DNA from: Pseudobacillus lumedeiriae
GTDB taxonomy: Bacteria; Bacillota; Bacilli; Bacillales; Domibacillaceae
Assembly (NCBI RefSeq): GCF_044891285.1
Contig: NZ_JAUIYO010000002.1
Span: 434,001-498,000 of the forward strand
DNA length: 64,000 nt
Direction of reading: 5' to 3'
This document shows positions 50,979-58,269 of this stretch, piece by piece. Made by a program: the position numbers and the translations under genes. Each line of letters opens with the position of its first letter. Position 1 is the stretch's first letter. Below the pieces are notes generated by a model. The model made no database searches. It saw only the letters and a program-made list of their open reading frames with translations, and was not told where the DNA came from.

Positions 50979-51085
50979 CAGAGAATCAAACCATTTTTTG
51001 CAGAATCAACACTTGACGAGATTAAGTTATATAAATATAATAAATTACAAAAAGTAACTGATAGTCTTAACTGGAGGAAAAAGCT

Positions 51086-52159
51086 GTGATGCGAGAAGAA
51101 GAGGAATGTAAAAATTCAGGAGTAGAAATTGGTCTTTATACGCTTGGAGATCTATGTCCAGACCCTTATAGCGGTAAAACAGTTAATGTCCAACAGAGAA
51201 TTAGGGAAATCATCGACGCAGCAAAACTCGCTGACGAGTCGGGACTAGATGTTTTTGGAGTTGGTGAACATCATCGATTAGACTATGCAATATCGTCTAC
51301 CTCTGTTGTTTTAGCAGCTATTGCTCAAATAACTAAACGAATCAAATTGACAAGCGCCACTACAGTGTTAAGCACTGTTGACCCTGTACGCTTGTTCGAG
51401 GACTTTGCTACATTGGACTTGCTTTCGAATGGACGTGCAGAAATAATCGCTGGTCGAGGGGCGTTCGTGGAATCTTTCCCTCTTTTTGGTTTTGATACAA
51501 ATGATTACGATGCCTTGTTTTCAGAAAATATGGATTTATTTTTAAAGCTTAGTGAAAACGAGACAATCTCATGGAATGGTCATTTTCGCTCCTCATTGAG
51601 GAATGCTGAAATTGCCCCCCGGCCTTTACAAAATCGGTTACCAATGTGGATTGGTGTGGGAGGAACACTGGAAAGTGCGGCCCGTGCTGGCAGATTAGGT
51701 GTTGGAATGGCTATAGCTATCCTCGGCGGTGATCCAGTAAGATTTAAGCCGTTGGTTGATGTATACCGTAAAGCCGGTACTGACGCTGGACATGAATTAG
51801 AAAGTCTCAAGGTAGGAGTAACGGGACATGGGTATATCGCAAAGACAACCCAACAAGCGACGGACGAGTTCTACCCCTATTATTCAAATTACTGGACATA
51901 CGTTAACCGTCAGCTAGGGAGGGGCGGGAGGATGTCAAGAGCAGATTTTGAGCAAATGACCGGCCCGGATACTGCTTTGTTCGTTGGCAGTCCACAGCAG
52001 ATCATTGAGAAAATCCTTCGCCAATATGAGCTTTTTGGGCATAAACGTTTCATTGCACAGATGGACATAGGCGGTTTGCCGTTTAAAAAAGTAGCAGAAG
52101 CTATTGAATTATTAGCTGTGGAGGTAGCTCCCATTGTTCGGAAAGAAACGAGCAGGTAG
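51086..52159 (+). CDS. LLM-class (luciferase-like) flavin-dependent oxidoreductase
   Basis: 357 residues. Bacterial-luciferase TIM-barrel features: ADESGLDVFGVGEHHRLDY, RIKLTSATTVLSTVDPVRLFED and NGRAEIIAGRGAF, followed by RLPMWIGVGGTLESAARAG. It uses reduced FMN or F420 to oxygenate or reduce an unknown substrate. Starts at GTG 51086 (or ATG 51089) after GGAGG. Single gene with its own terminator; it sits at the left edge of the rearranged terC region. Confidence 0.88.
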   Translation: MMREEEECKNSGVEIGLYTLGDLCPDPYSGKTVNVQQRIREIIDAAKLADESGLDVFGVGEHHRLDYAISSTSVVLAAIAQITKRIKLTSATTVLSTVDPVRLFEDFATLDLLSNGRAEIIAGRGAFVESFPLFGFDTNDYDALFSENMDLFLKLSENETISWNGHFRSSLRNAEIAPRPLQNRLPMWIGVGGTLESAARAGRLGVGMAIAILGGDPVRFKPLVDVYRKAGTDAGHELESLKVGVTGHGYIAKTTQQATDEFYPYYSNYWTYVNRQLGRGGRMSRADFEQMTGPDTALFVGSPQQIIEKILRQYELFGHKRFIAQMDIGGLPFKKVAEAIELLAVEVAPIVRKETSR

Positions 52160-52175
52160 TTTAGCATTTGAAACT

Positions 52176-52223
52176 CAAATATCGGACGCCTATTTAATAA
52201 GTGTCCGATATTTGGGTTTTTTG
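52176..52223 (+). terminator. Terminator of the LLM oxidoreductase gene
   Basis: 12-bp perfect stem CAAATATCGGAC / GTCCGATATTTG with T run. The rest of the 370-base gap to terC holds a TTGAACC / GGTTCAA dyad near 52250 and no supported gene. Confidence 0.85.
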
Positions 52224-52530
52224 TTTCTTATGAAAGGAATGTTTTACCTTGAACCATCAAACGGTTCAAGTGAAGGTGTGTTTGAACTTGTATTATTTTG
52301 TATACATTTTATATTCGTCATCAATTCTTTGTGCAATCACCCTTATGCTTGTTCAAATGTCATTGGCAAAAAAGACAAGCATAAAATAGCTTATGTAAAT
52401 AAATAAATTAGGAAGCGGAATTCTTAGGTTGAAGAAAGGATTGAGGGCTTCAAAGTATACATCTATTGTTATATTCCTTCGCGCTGCTGTCTGAAGACGA
52501 TCGGATCATGAATCTGAGGAGTGATGTCAT

Positions 52531-53196
52531 ATGGAGTTTCTTTCACCAGAATATTGGTCAGCTTTACTAGCCATTATTGTCATTGATTTAGTTCTGGCTG
52601 GAGATAATGCAATTGTGATTGGATTGGCAGCAAGAAACCTGCCAAAAGAACAGCAAAAGAAAGTCATCTTTTGGGGAACCATTGGGGCAATAGAAATAAG
52701 GGCCGTTGCAACTTTAGCCGTTGTTTGGCTACTGAAAATACCTGGGCTGCTTTTAATAGGAGGTCTGTTGCTTGTAGGGATTGCTTGTAAACTGCTCGTT
52801 GAAGAGAAGGGACATGATGTGAAGGAGGGGCAAAGTTTTTGGTCAGCTGTTAGAACCATTGTTATAGCCGATGCTTTAATGGGGCTGGATAATGTTCTGG
52901 CAGTGGCCGGAGCTGCACACGGGAATTTTTCTCTAGTGGCGATCGGCTTATTGTTTTCCATTCCAATTGTCGTATGGGGAAGCACAATGATTGTAAAATG
53001 GGTCGAACGTTTTCCTATATTAATTACAATTGGAGCGGCAGTTTTAGCTTTTACTGCTTCTAAAATGATTGTAGGTGAAAGGTTCTTAAAAGGTTTTTTT
53101 GATGAAAATCTTTTAATTAAATGGGGATTAACTATTCTAATTGTTGTAGGTGTGGTGTTCTTTGGAAAGTTAAAACAAAGAAAAAAGTGGTATTAG
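52531..53196 (+). CDS. TerC-family membrane protein (YjbE-like), intact copy
   Basis: 221 residues, seven hydrophobic helices. Signature acidic membrane motifs IDLVLAGDNAIVIGLAARNL and MGLDNVLAVAGAAHGN, and VEEKGHDVKEGQSFWSAV in between. Related B. subtilis proteins include YjbE and the manganese exporters YceF/YkoY (family knowledge). Candidate for Mn2+ export, possibly coupled to secretion. Near-identical broken copies lie at 50880 and 56381. I do not see a yybP-ykoY manganese riboswitch in the leader. A terminator repeat follows. Confidence 0.9.
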   Translation: MEFLSPEYWSALLAIIVIDLVLAGDNAIVIGLAARNLPKEQQKKVIFWGTIGAIEIRAVATLAVVWLLKIPGLLLIGGLLLVGIACKLLVEEKGHDVKEGQSFWSAVRTIVIADALMGLDNVLAVAGAAHGNFSLVAIGLLFSIPIVVWGSTMIVKWVERFPILITIGAAVLAFTASKMIVGERFLKGFFDENLLIKWGLTILIVVGVVFFGKLKQRKKWY

Positions 53197-53257
53197 TTTA
53201 TGGGAACTTTTTTATGTAAACTTGAATATCTTTAACCGTCAAGCGGAGGTTAGCCGG

Positions 53258-53298
53258 AAGAAGGAGAAGTCCTATAAAGGCCCGCCTTCTTTTTTTAC
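53258..53298 (+). terminator. Terminator of terC
   Basis: Stem AAGAAGG / CCTTCTT with a run of T; same element as at 50741. Confidence 0.65.
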
Positions 53299-53508
53299 TT
53301 TTATGATCGCTTCTTCACCTAGCTGTTCCTTTATGGATTTAAAAAAGACCATGTGCAGCCGACTACGATGAATCGAATATTGCAGCCGTGTATAGCCAGC
53401 ATCTAACCCTCTTGGTTCAGGACAAATCTTTTGACCATATTCCCCCTCTGAAAAGGGCTTCAAAAGGTTGTATAGAGAATCGAGGCATTGTTCTTTGTGC
53501 TCATCCAT
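53272..53508 (-). CDS. Doubtful small hypothetical ORF
   Basis: 78 residues, MDEHKEQCLDSLYNLLKPFS at the start and KSIKEQLGEEAIIKVKK near the end, protein-like in composition. A short AAAGG is next to the ATG. Against it: the 3' end runs through the terC terminator repeat and there is no family match. It may be a remnant in this rearranged region. Confidence 0.3.
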   Translation of the reverse strand: MDEHKEQCLDSLYNLLKPFSEGEYGQKICPEPRGLDAGYTRLQYSIHRSRLHMVFFKSIKEQLGEEAIIKVKKEGGPL

Positions 53509-53617
53509 CCTTTTGTTACTGGATGAGATACGCCGTCCATCAAAGAAGAGAAAGGTATTTAAAAAGTGGTTAATTTGTATTTGTTATGTATACAAATTGT
53601 ATTCTATAAATACACAA

Positions 53618-53920
53618 GAGGAAGAAGAAAAGAAAGTAAGCATTCAAACAGCGGAAACACATACGGATGACTACAAAAGAAGTGAAGGTATAGTTGAAGA
53701 TGAAGTCGGTGTAATTAGAATGTATACAAATAGATTCGAAGTGAAGCGATGGCTGGTAAATGGGGAGCTCCCTTGCCCTGAATGCAATCAATGGGTGAGT
53801 GCTTCAAACTTTGCAAGACATGCTAAACAGCATGACACCACCACGCAAAAAATTTTTACAGATGAAAGATACATGGAGAAAATTAATGAAATGATACAGG
53901 AGAGAACAGCCGAGAAATAA
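53618..53920 (+). pseudogene. Truncated copy of the ribbon-helix-helix / C2H2-finger gene
   Basis: From EEEEKKVS onward it is closely similar to residues about 64-163 of the intact gene at 56867, including LPCPECNQWVSASNFARHAK and the C-terminal FTDERYMEKINEMIQ. The ribbon-helix-helix N-terminus is gone, replaced by unrelated sequence, and no good start codon or ribosome site is in frame. Likely a dead copy, though a finger-only protein from an internal start cannot be excluded. Confidence 0.75.
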
Positions 53921-53990
53921 AAAGCCCCGCCAGTTGCAAGTGTTCTGTTATCGTTGTCTTATCACTGAAAGAGAAGGAGAGGGAGAGAAG

Positions 53991-54329
53991 ATGTTTGTCA
54001 CGCATTCCTTTCAAATTCCTTATGAGGAAGAGCTGTATGCGAAACTGAGAACCATGCAGAGGGAAGCGGCTTCTGTCTGGAATGACATCGTCTGCGAGTC
54101 TTCTTATTTTTTCATCTATGGCAAATGGCTAAGTAAAACGGAGGTTCAGTCCGTCCGAAAACAAACGTACAATCTTCACTCGCAAACCGTTCAGGCAATT
54201 GCCGATAAGTATGAAGCGAATCAGAAGACGACAAGGCAGCTGCGAAAAACGGGTTATATCGTCAATTACAAAAAGCTCTTACGGATTACCAATAAACTTG
54301 GAGTAACGTGTACATCCTATACACTCTGA
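53991..54329 (+). pseudogene. TnpB-like (IS200/IS605 family) transposase N-terminal fragment
   Basis: About 112 residues from ATG 53991 (GAGAAGGAGAGGGAGAGAAG upstream). LHSQTVQAIADKYEANQKTTRQLRK matches the N-terminal region of TnpB/OrfB proteins of IS605/IS1341-type elements. Full TnpB proteins have about 370-400 residues with RuvC and zinc-finger parts, all missing here. The frame runs directly into an IS3 remnant at about 54315 and stops. Confidence 0.72.
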
Positions 54330-54649
54330 TCAGGGCTGGAGTTATCAAATGAAGCAATATGTTAAGAAACTAAAAGATAATGGTATATTTCAAAGTATGT
54401 CCCGAAAAGGAAACTGTCGGGATAATTCACCAATGGAAAATTTCTTCGGATAATGAAACAAGAGATGTACTATGGGAAGGTTTATCGCTCGTTTGAAGAG
54501 CTTGAGCAAGCAGTGACTGATTATATTTTTTACTATAACAATGATCGGATAAAAGTAAAATTGACTGGCATGAGTCCGGTTGAATACCGTCTTCATGCCA
54601 GCCAACTGATTGCTTAAATAGCAAAGTCTAACTTTGGGGGTTCAGTACA
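54310..54649 (+). mobile_element. IS3-family (IS150-like) element remnant, right end
   Basis: The 3' end of an IS3-type OrfB integrase: PIHSDQGWSYQMKQYVKKL, SRKGNCRDNSPMENFFG, then after a one-base deletion MKQEMYYGKVYRSFEELEQ and NNDRIKVKLTGMSPVEYRLH to a stop at 54617. The catalytic Glu region (PMENFFG) is the break point of the frameshift. GTCTAACTTTGGGGGTTCAGTACA at 54626-54649 looks like the right terminal inverted repeat. The 5' two thirds are lost at the TnpB junction, so it is inactive. Confidence 0.82.
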
Positions 54650-54684
54650 TAAAATGTGGTCTTTTTTGGATTTATTATTTGTCC

Positions 54685-55974
54685 TTACTGAATTTTTCTA
54701 ACTTCCACATTGTCGATTTTTAACCGAGTACCGCCTTTTGAATGGATATAGAATTGAATACCTAGCTTGCTTGTTGTAACATTTATCTCAGTTGATAATT
54801 TTACATACGTATTTAAATGGTCAATGTTTACATTCACAGGTTGTCCACCGTGAGAATAAACTTGCATAAGGGATGTAACAGGTGGAGATTGCTTTTGTCG
54901 CACCCATGCTGATACTTCATAGCGGCCATTCGGTACTGAAAGCTGTTGGTATAGCGTTTGATGGTATGGCCTGCTTGAATAAATATCAACATTGTATTTC
55001 CCATCTATGGGGCTATAATCTTCAATTTCCAGCTTGCTTGATTGTCCTTTTGGGACCCATTCTTTCCAATTCGCTATACTGTTTGTTTCAAAACTTCCAT
55101 TCTTCAAAATGTTTGGGCCGTATACTAGGTTTGGACTGTTTGTTTGTGGAAAGTGGAAATTCACAAGTTGTTCAATCATGTCTTTTGCACCGAAATCATG
55201 ACCAACGCCCGGCAGACCTTTAAACTCGTATGGTGTGTTATATCCATACTTTTTAGATTCCGTTTGCATGGCTTTAATCCAATTTTGTCCTCGTGCATAA
55301 CGCCCAGCGCCTTGTTGTTCAGTGATACTTTTTCTAGTATTATATGTTCCTTCATTTTCGTCATCCAATTCACCAACAATAACGAAAGAAGGTACTTTTA
55401 GGAATTCAGCAGGATTCATCGTTCCTACTTCGGAGGAGTACTTTAGCCCCTGCCAATAATTTCTGTTGGCGTCAGGGAATGTATACCATCCTGCTGCACC
55501 AATCGCAAGACGCTCAACTTTTTCTGGATAACGCATCATAAAGCGATGGGCAAACTGTGCTCCGCCAGAATAGCCAGATAAATTGATTTTACTAACCTTC
55601 GAACCTGTACGTGCTTTCACATCATTGATAATATCTATCAACTTTTTATCAGAACCTTGTCCCAGAGTTTGATAGTCAGGAAATTTAGATTCAGGGAATA
55701 AGGGGGCTACTACAATAAATCCCATTTTTTTTGCGTAAGGTACGTAAAAGTTGGAATGCTCCTCCGTATTTCTTCCAATTCCATGGATCGATACCAAAAT
55801 AGGAGTGTTTGCGTTCACCTTTTCAGGTGTGTACATGTAATAGGTTGTATCACTAGCCTTGTACTGTTTTACTTCCGGTAGTAGGCTAGCTTCGGCGGTG
55901 TCTGAGAATGCACCGATTATTAAGCATCCGACAAAGAAAGTGGATAGGAGTATAACTCGTTGTATGTACCTCAT
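54685..55974 (-). CDS. Secreted alpha/beta hydrolase (PHB-depolymerase/esterase-like) with C-terminal carbohydrate-binding-like domain
   Basis: About 429 residues. Signal peptide MRYIQRVILLSTFFVGCLII to about ...TAEA. The hydrolase domain has SIHGIGRNTEEH (oxyanion), catalytic Ser in NLSGYSGGAQF, Asp in VGELDDENEG and His in GVGHDFG. From about residue 285 a beta-sandwich domain (NILKNGSFETNSIANWKEW to KIDNVEVRKIQ) looks like a CBM4/9-type carbohydrate-binding module. It is exported to act on a polymer or ester; substrate unknown. The start at 55974 follows AGAAGG. It sits between the two terC/finger blocks next to IS remnants, so transfer is possible. Confidence 0.82.
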   Translation of the reverse strand: MRYIQRVILLSTFFVGCLIIGAFSDTAEASLLPEVKQYKASDTTYYMYTPEKVNANTPILVSIHGIGRNTEEHSNFYVPYAKKMGFIVVAPLFPESKFPDYQTLGQGSDKKLIDIINDVKARTGSKVSKINLSGYSGGAQFAHRFMMRYPEKVERLAIGAAGWYTFPDANRNYWQGLKYSSEVGTMNPAEFLKVPSFVIVGELDDENEGTYNTRKSITEQQGAGRYARGQNWIKAMQTESKKYGYNTPYEFKGLPGVGHDFGAKDMIEQLVNFHFPQTNSPNLVYGPNILKNGSFETNSIANWKEWVPKGQSSKLEIEDYSPIDGKYNVDIYSSRPYHQTLYQQLSVPNGRYEVSAWVRQKQSPPVTSLMQVYSHGGQPVNVNIDHLNTYVKLSTEINVTTSKLGIQFYIHSKGGTRLKIDNVEVRKIQ

Positions 55975-56128
55975 TCGTGTTAGACCTTCTTCCTTTATAT
56001 ATTTTGTTCGGCACATGTGCGTACCTATTATATAGTAAACTCCGTGTATTAAACATTGGTACTTTTAGGTAGATCGTTTAGTGACTATCGATACCTGCCA
56101 ATCTGGATGTTTTTGCACATCCCTGCCA

Positions 56129-56165
56129 AGAAAGGGCGCTTCTTAAATCAAGAAGCGCCCTTTTG
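56129..56165 (-). terminator. Terminator of the 63-aa ORF
   Basis: Perfect stem AAAGGGCGCTTCTT / AAGAAGCGCCCTTT with a 5-nt loop, just after the stop at 56172 on the minus strand. Confidence 0.8.
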
Positions 56166-56171
56166 TTACTA

Positions 56172-56363
56172 TTATTCGGGGTCTTTTTCTGTTTGAACGA
56201 TCGTTTTTACGGTAACTTGCGTTTTTACACTATCAATTTCACTTAATAGGTAATCAAAGTTTTCCGTTACTTTATTCTCTAGACTAGTGAAATTGAATTG
56301 AACCTCCTTCTCCTTTTCTCGAGCTAAAATTGTAATCTGTCGCAGTAGTTCATCATTGAGCAA
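56172..56363 (-). CDS. Small coiled-coil hypothetical protein
   Basis: 63 residues, MLNDELLRQITILAREKEKE then FNFTSLENKVTENFDYLLSEIDSVKTQV (in part); heptad-like spacing of Leu/Ile/Val and Phe suggests one helical coil. It is followed by a strong terminator, supporting a real unit. Upstream ribosome site is weak. Its 5' end abuts the broken terC copy at 56381, so its own promoter region may have been changed. Unknown function. Confidence 0.5.
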   Translation of the reverse strand: MLNDELLRQITILAREKEKEVQFNFTSLENKVTENFDYLLSEIDSVKTQVTVKTIVQTEKDPE

Positions 56364-56380
56364 TTTTTACACATAAAACT

Positions 56381-56701
56381 TTGCCTTGGATAGAAGTCCT
56401 CCTGCTTGTATGGGTTGCTTGTAAACTGCTCGTTGAGGAGAAGGGGCATGATGTGAAGGCGGGGCAAAGTTTTTGGTCGGCTATTAAAACCATTGTGATA
56501 GCCGATGCTTTAATGGGGCTAGATAATGTTCTAGCGGTGGCCGGAGCAGCGGTTTTAGCCTTTACTGCTTCTAAAATGATTGTAGGTGAAAGATTCTTAA
56601 AAGGTTTTTTTGACGAAAATCCTTTAATTAAATGGGGGTTAACTATTCTTATTGTGGCAGGTGTAGTGTTCTTTGGAAAGTTGAAACGAAGAAGAGAATA
56701 G
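56381..56701 (+). pseudogene. TerC-family gene, truncated with in-frame internal deletion
   Basis: From about 56399 it reads LLVWVACKLLVEEKGHDVKA and then matches the intact TerC, but the first 80 or so residues are absent, and a 41-codon segment (residues after VAGA up to TIGA) is missing. The deletion junction is a short direct repeat (GGAGC-GC) present at both sites of the intact gene (52909 and 53032), 123 bases apart, so frame is kept. The rest (FTASKMIVGERFLKGFF to GKLKRRRE) is intact. It lacks the first acidic motif and most helices, so it is unlikely to work. Confidence 0.82.
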
Positions 56702-56866
56702 TATTCGTTTTTCTCATCCGGGAGAAAAAAGTCATTTGAAAATGTTTTTTGTATTCGTTTTGTATTCGATGGAAACTTTCAATATATTCACAAAAAAGAT
56801 GCAGGAAATATTTAGGTGTATACAGAATGAATAAGGGGAGTAAGATGTTTTTGAGGAGCTGATAAC

Positions 56867-57358
56867 ATGGGGTATCTTGAACGATTTGCAAGAAACAAAA
56901 GAAGGAAAGAAAAAACCGAGGTATTGACTGCACGCCTTCCAGAAAGCCTATACAGCGAATTTAAATCGCATTGTGATGAATTGGGTTTATCCATCAGTGA
57001 AGCTGTCTGCCTGCTTGTAGAACGTGAAATAAGAGATACGGAAGGCGTGGAAGAAGAGGACGAAGAAAAGAAAGTAAGCGCTCAATCATCGATGGTACAT
57101 ACAGATAAACACAAAAGGATGGATAGTGACTATGAAAGTGATGAGAGTGAATTAAAAATGTATACAAATAGATTCACTATAAAACAGTGGCTGATAAACG
57201 GAGAGCTTCCTTGTCCTGAATGCAATCAATGGGTGAGTGCTTCAAATTTTGCAAGACACGCTAAACAGCATAACAGCACCACACCAAAAATTTTCACAGA
57301 TGAAAGATACAAGGAGAAAATTAATGAAATGATCCAGAAGAGGATAGACGAGAAATAA
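56867..57358 (+). CDS. Ribbon-helix-helix protein with C-terminal C2H2-type zinc finger
   Basis: 163 residues. An N-terminal ribbon-helix-helix DNA-binding unit (about 17-57: EVLTARLPESLYSEFKSHCD, LSISEAVCLLVEREI), a charged linker (Glu/Asp/Lys-rich), then a finger CPECNQWVSASNFARHAKQH, Cys116, Cys119, His131, His135: CX2CX11HX3H, almost the classical eukaryotic spacing. Probably a transcription regulator; the target is unknown. It stands 166 bases after the broken TerC copy; the truncated paralogue stands after the intact TerC, so the two genes travel together. Ribosome site GAGGAG. Confidence 0.72.
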   Translation: MGYLERFARNKRRKEKTEVLTARLPESLYSEFKSHCDELGLSISEAVCLLVEREIRDTEGVEEEDEEKKVSAQSSMVHTDKHKRMDSDYESDESELKMYTNRFTIKQWLINGELPCPECNQWVSASNFARHAKQHNSTTPKIFTDERYKEKINEMIQKRIDEK

Positions 57359-57528
57359 AAAAGTTCCATTGGCTGCAGGGAAAGGTAAATATTCAATCGA
57401 TTATTGCCATTCTAGATGCGAACCGCTGGATTAATCGTCACTCGAGTCCGAAGTGTATGGAAGTAAGATCGGATTGAAAATTTTTTCAACAAAAAGTTTT
57501 AATTTTTAACTTTTTATAATATTATTGA

Positions 57529-57546
57529 ACTAATCAGTTGATAAGC
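57529..57546. promoter_or_regulatory. TetR-type operator upstream of the regulator gene
   Basis: ACTAATCAGTTGATAAGC, a near-copy of the perfect palindrome at 58230. It lies nine bases after a -10 TATAAT (57515-57520), where binding would block transcription of the regulator itself. Confidence 0.7.
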
Positions 57547-57565
57547 AGGGAAAGGATTTGCCATT

Positions 57566-58198
57566 ATGCTCTCGAAACGCAGTAATGAACATGACTGTTC
57601 CATACAAGAAACGAAACAAATGATTATTCACACAGCACAAAAACTGTTTATGACTTACGGTTATCGTTCAGTGTCTACACGGCAAATTGCTGAAACTTGT
57701 GGAGTGACTCAGCCGGCATTGTATCATCATTTCCAGAATAAGAAAACGATTTATATTGAAGTCGTAAAGTCAATTATGCAGCGAACCAAGGCGGATTTGT
57801 ATCATATTAAAAATCACTATTCCACATTTAAAGACCGATTGTATCAAATCGCTTATTACATGTTAATGAATCATCAAGAGGATTTAACTCAGATGTTTCA
57901 TGACCTTCAGCATGAGATGGACGAAGACACACAAATACTTATTCGTGAATGGTGGCTAGATAGTTATTTAAATCCAGTCGTTTTTATAATAGAGGAAGCT
58001 GTTCATAAGGAGCAAATACGGGACCTGACGGCTATTGGCAGCAATATAATGGAGATTGCTTTATTTATTTTGGATTTGATGAAATCATTTCTACAATCGC
58101 CAGCCCATCGCCAGTTAAATGATTCCAAGAGAAGAGAAGAAGCAGAACGAAAAGCAAAATTAATTGTAACTATATTTTTAGAGGGTATAAGTGGCTAA
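57566..58198 (+). CDS. TetR-family transcriptional regulator
   Basis: 210 residues. The N-terminal helix-turn-helix is IHTAQKLFMTYGYRSVSTRQIAETCGVTQPALYHHF (about residues 22-58; quoted in part as YRSVSTRQIAETCGVTQPAL). The C-terminal ligand domain is helical and variable. It probably represses itself and the MMPL exporter gene 71 bases downstream; matching palindromes precede both. Inducer unknown, presumably a lipid or drug. Confidence 0.9.
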   Translation: MLSKRSNEHDCSIQETKQMIIHTAQKLFMTYGYRSVSTRQIAETCGVTQPALYHHFQNKKTIYIEVVKSIMQRTKADLYHIKNHYSTFKDRLYQIAYYMLMNHQEDLTQMFHDLQHEMDEDTQILIREWWLDSYLNPVVFIIEEAVHKEQIRDLTAIGSNIMEIALFILDLMKSFLQSPAHRQLNDSKRREEAERKAKLIVTIFLEGISG

Positions 58199-58229
58199 GT
58201 TTCACGAAGCCGCCTCTTTTTTGGTTTGT

Positions 58230-58247
58230 ACTTATCAACTGATAAGT
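58230..58247. promoter_or_regulatory. Perfect palindromic operator before the MMPL gene
   Basis: ACTTATCA-AC-TGATAAGT, an 8-2-8 perfect palindrome just before the MMPL ribosome site. It matches the site before tetR at 15 or more of 18 positions, so both are likely bound by the TetR protein. Confidence 0.75.
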
Positions 58248-58269
58248 TTATAAAAGGAGTTGAAAATTC

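Noticed and set aside
52134..52406. 90-aa ORF after the LLM oxidoreductase
   Set aside because: Runs through the terminator hairpin, starts inside the previous gene and has no recognisable feature.
52400..52530. Manganese (yybP-ykoY) riboswitch upstream of terC
   Set aside because: The conserved core sequences were not found in the leader.
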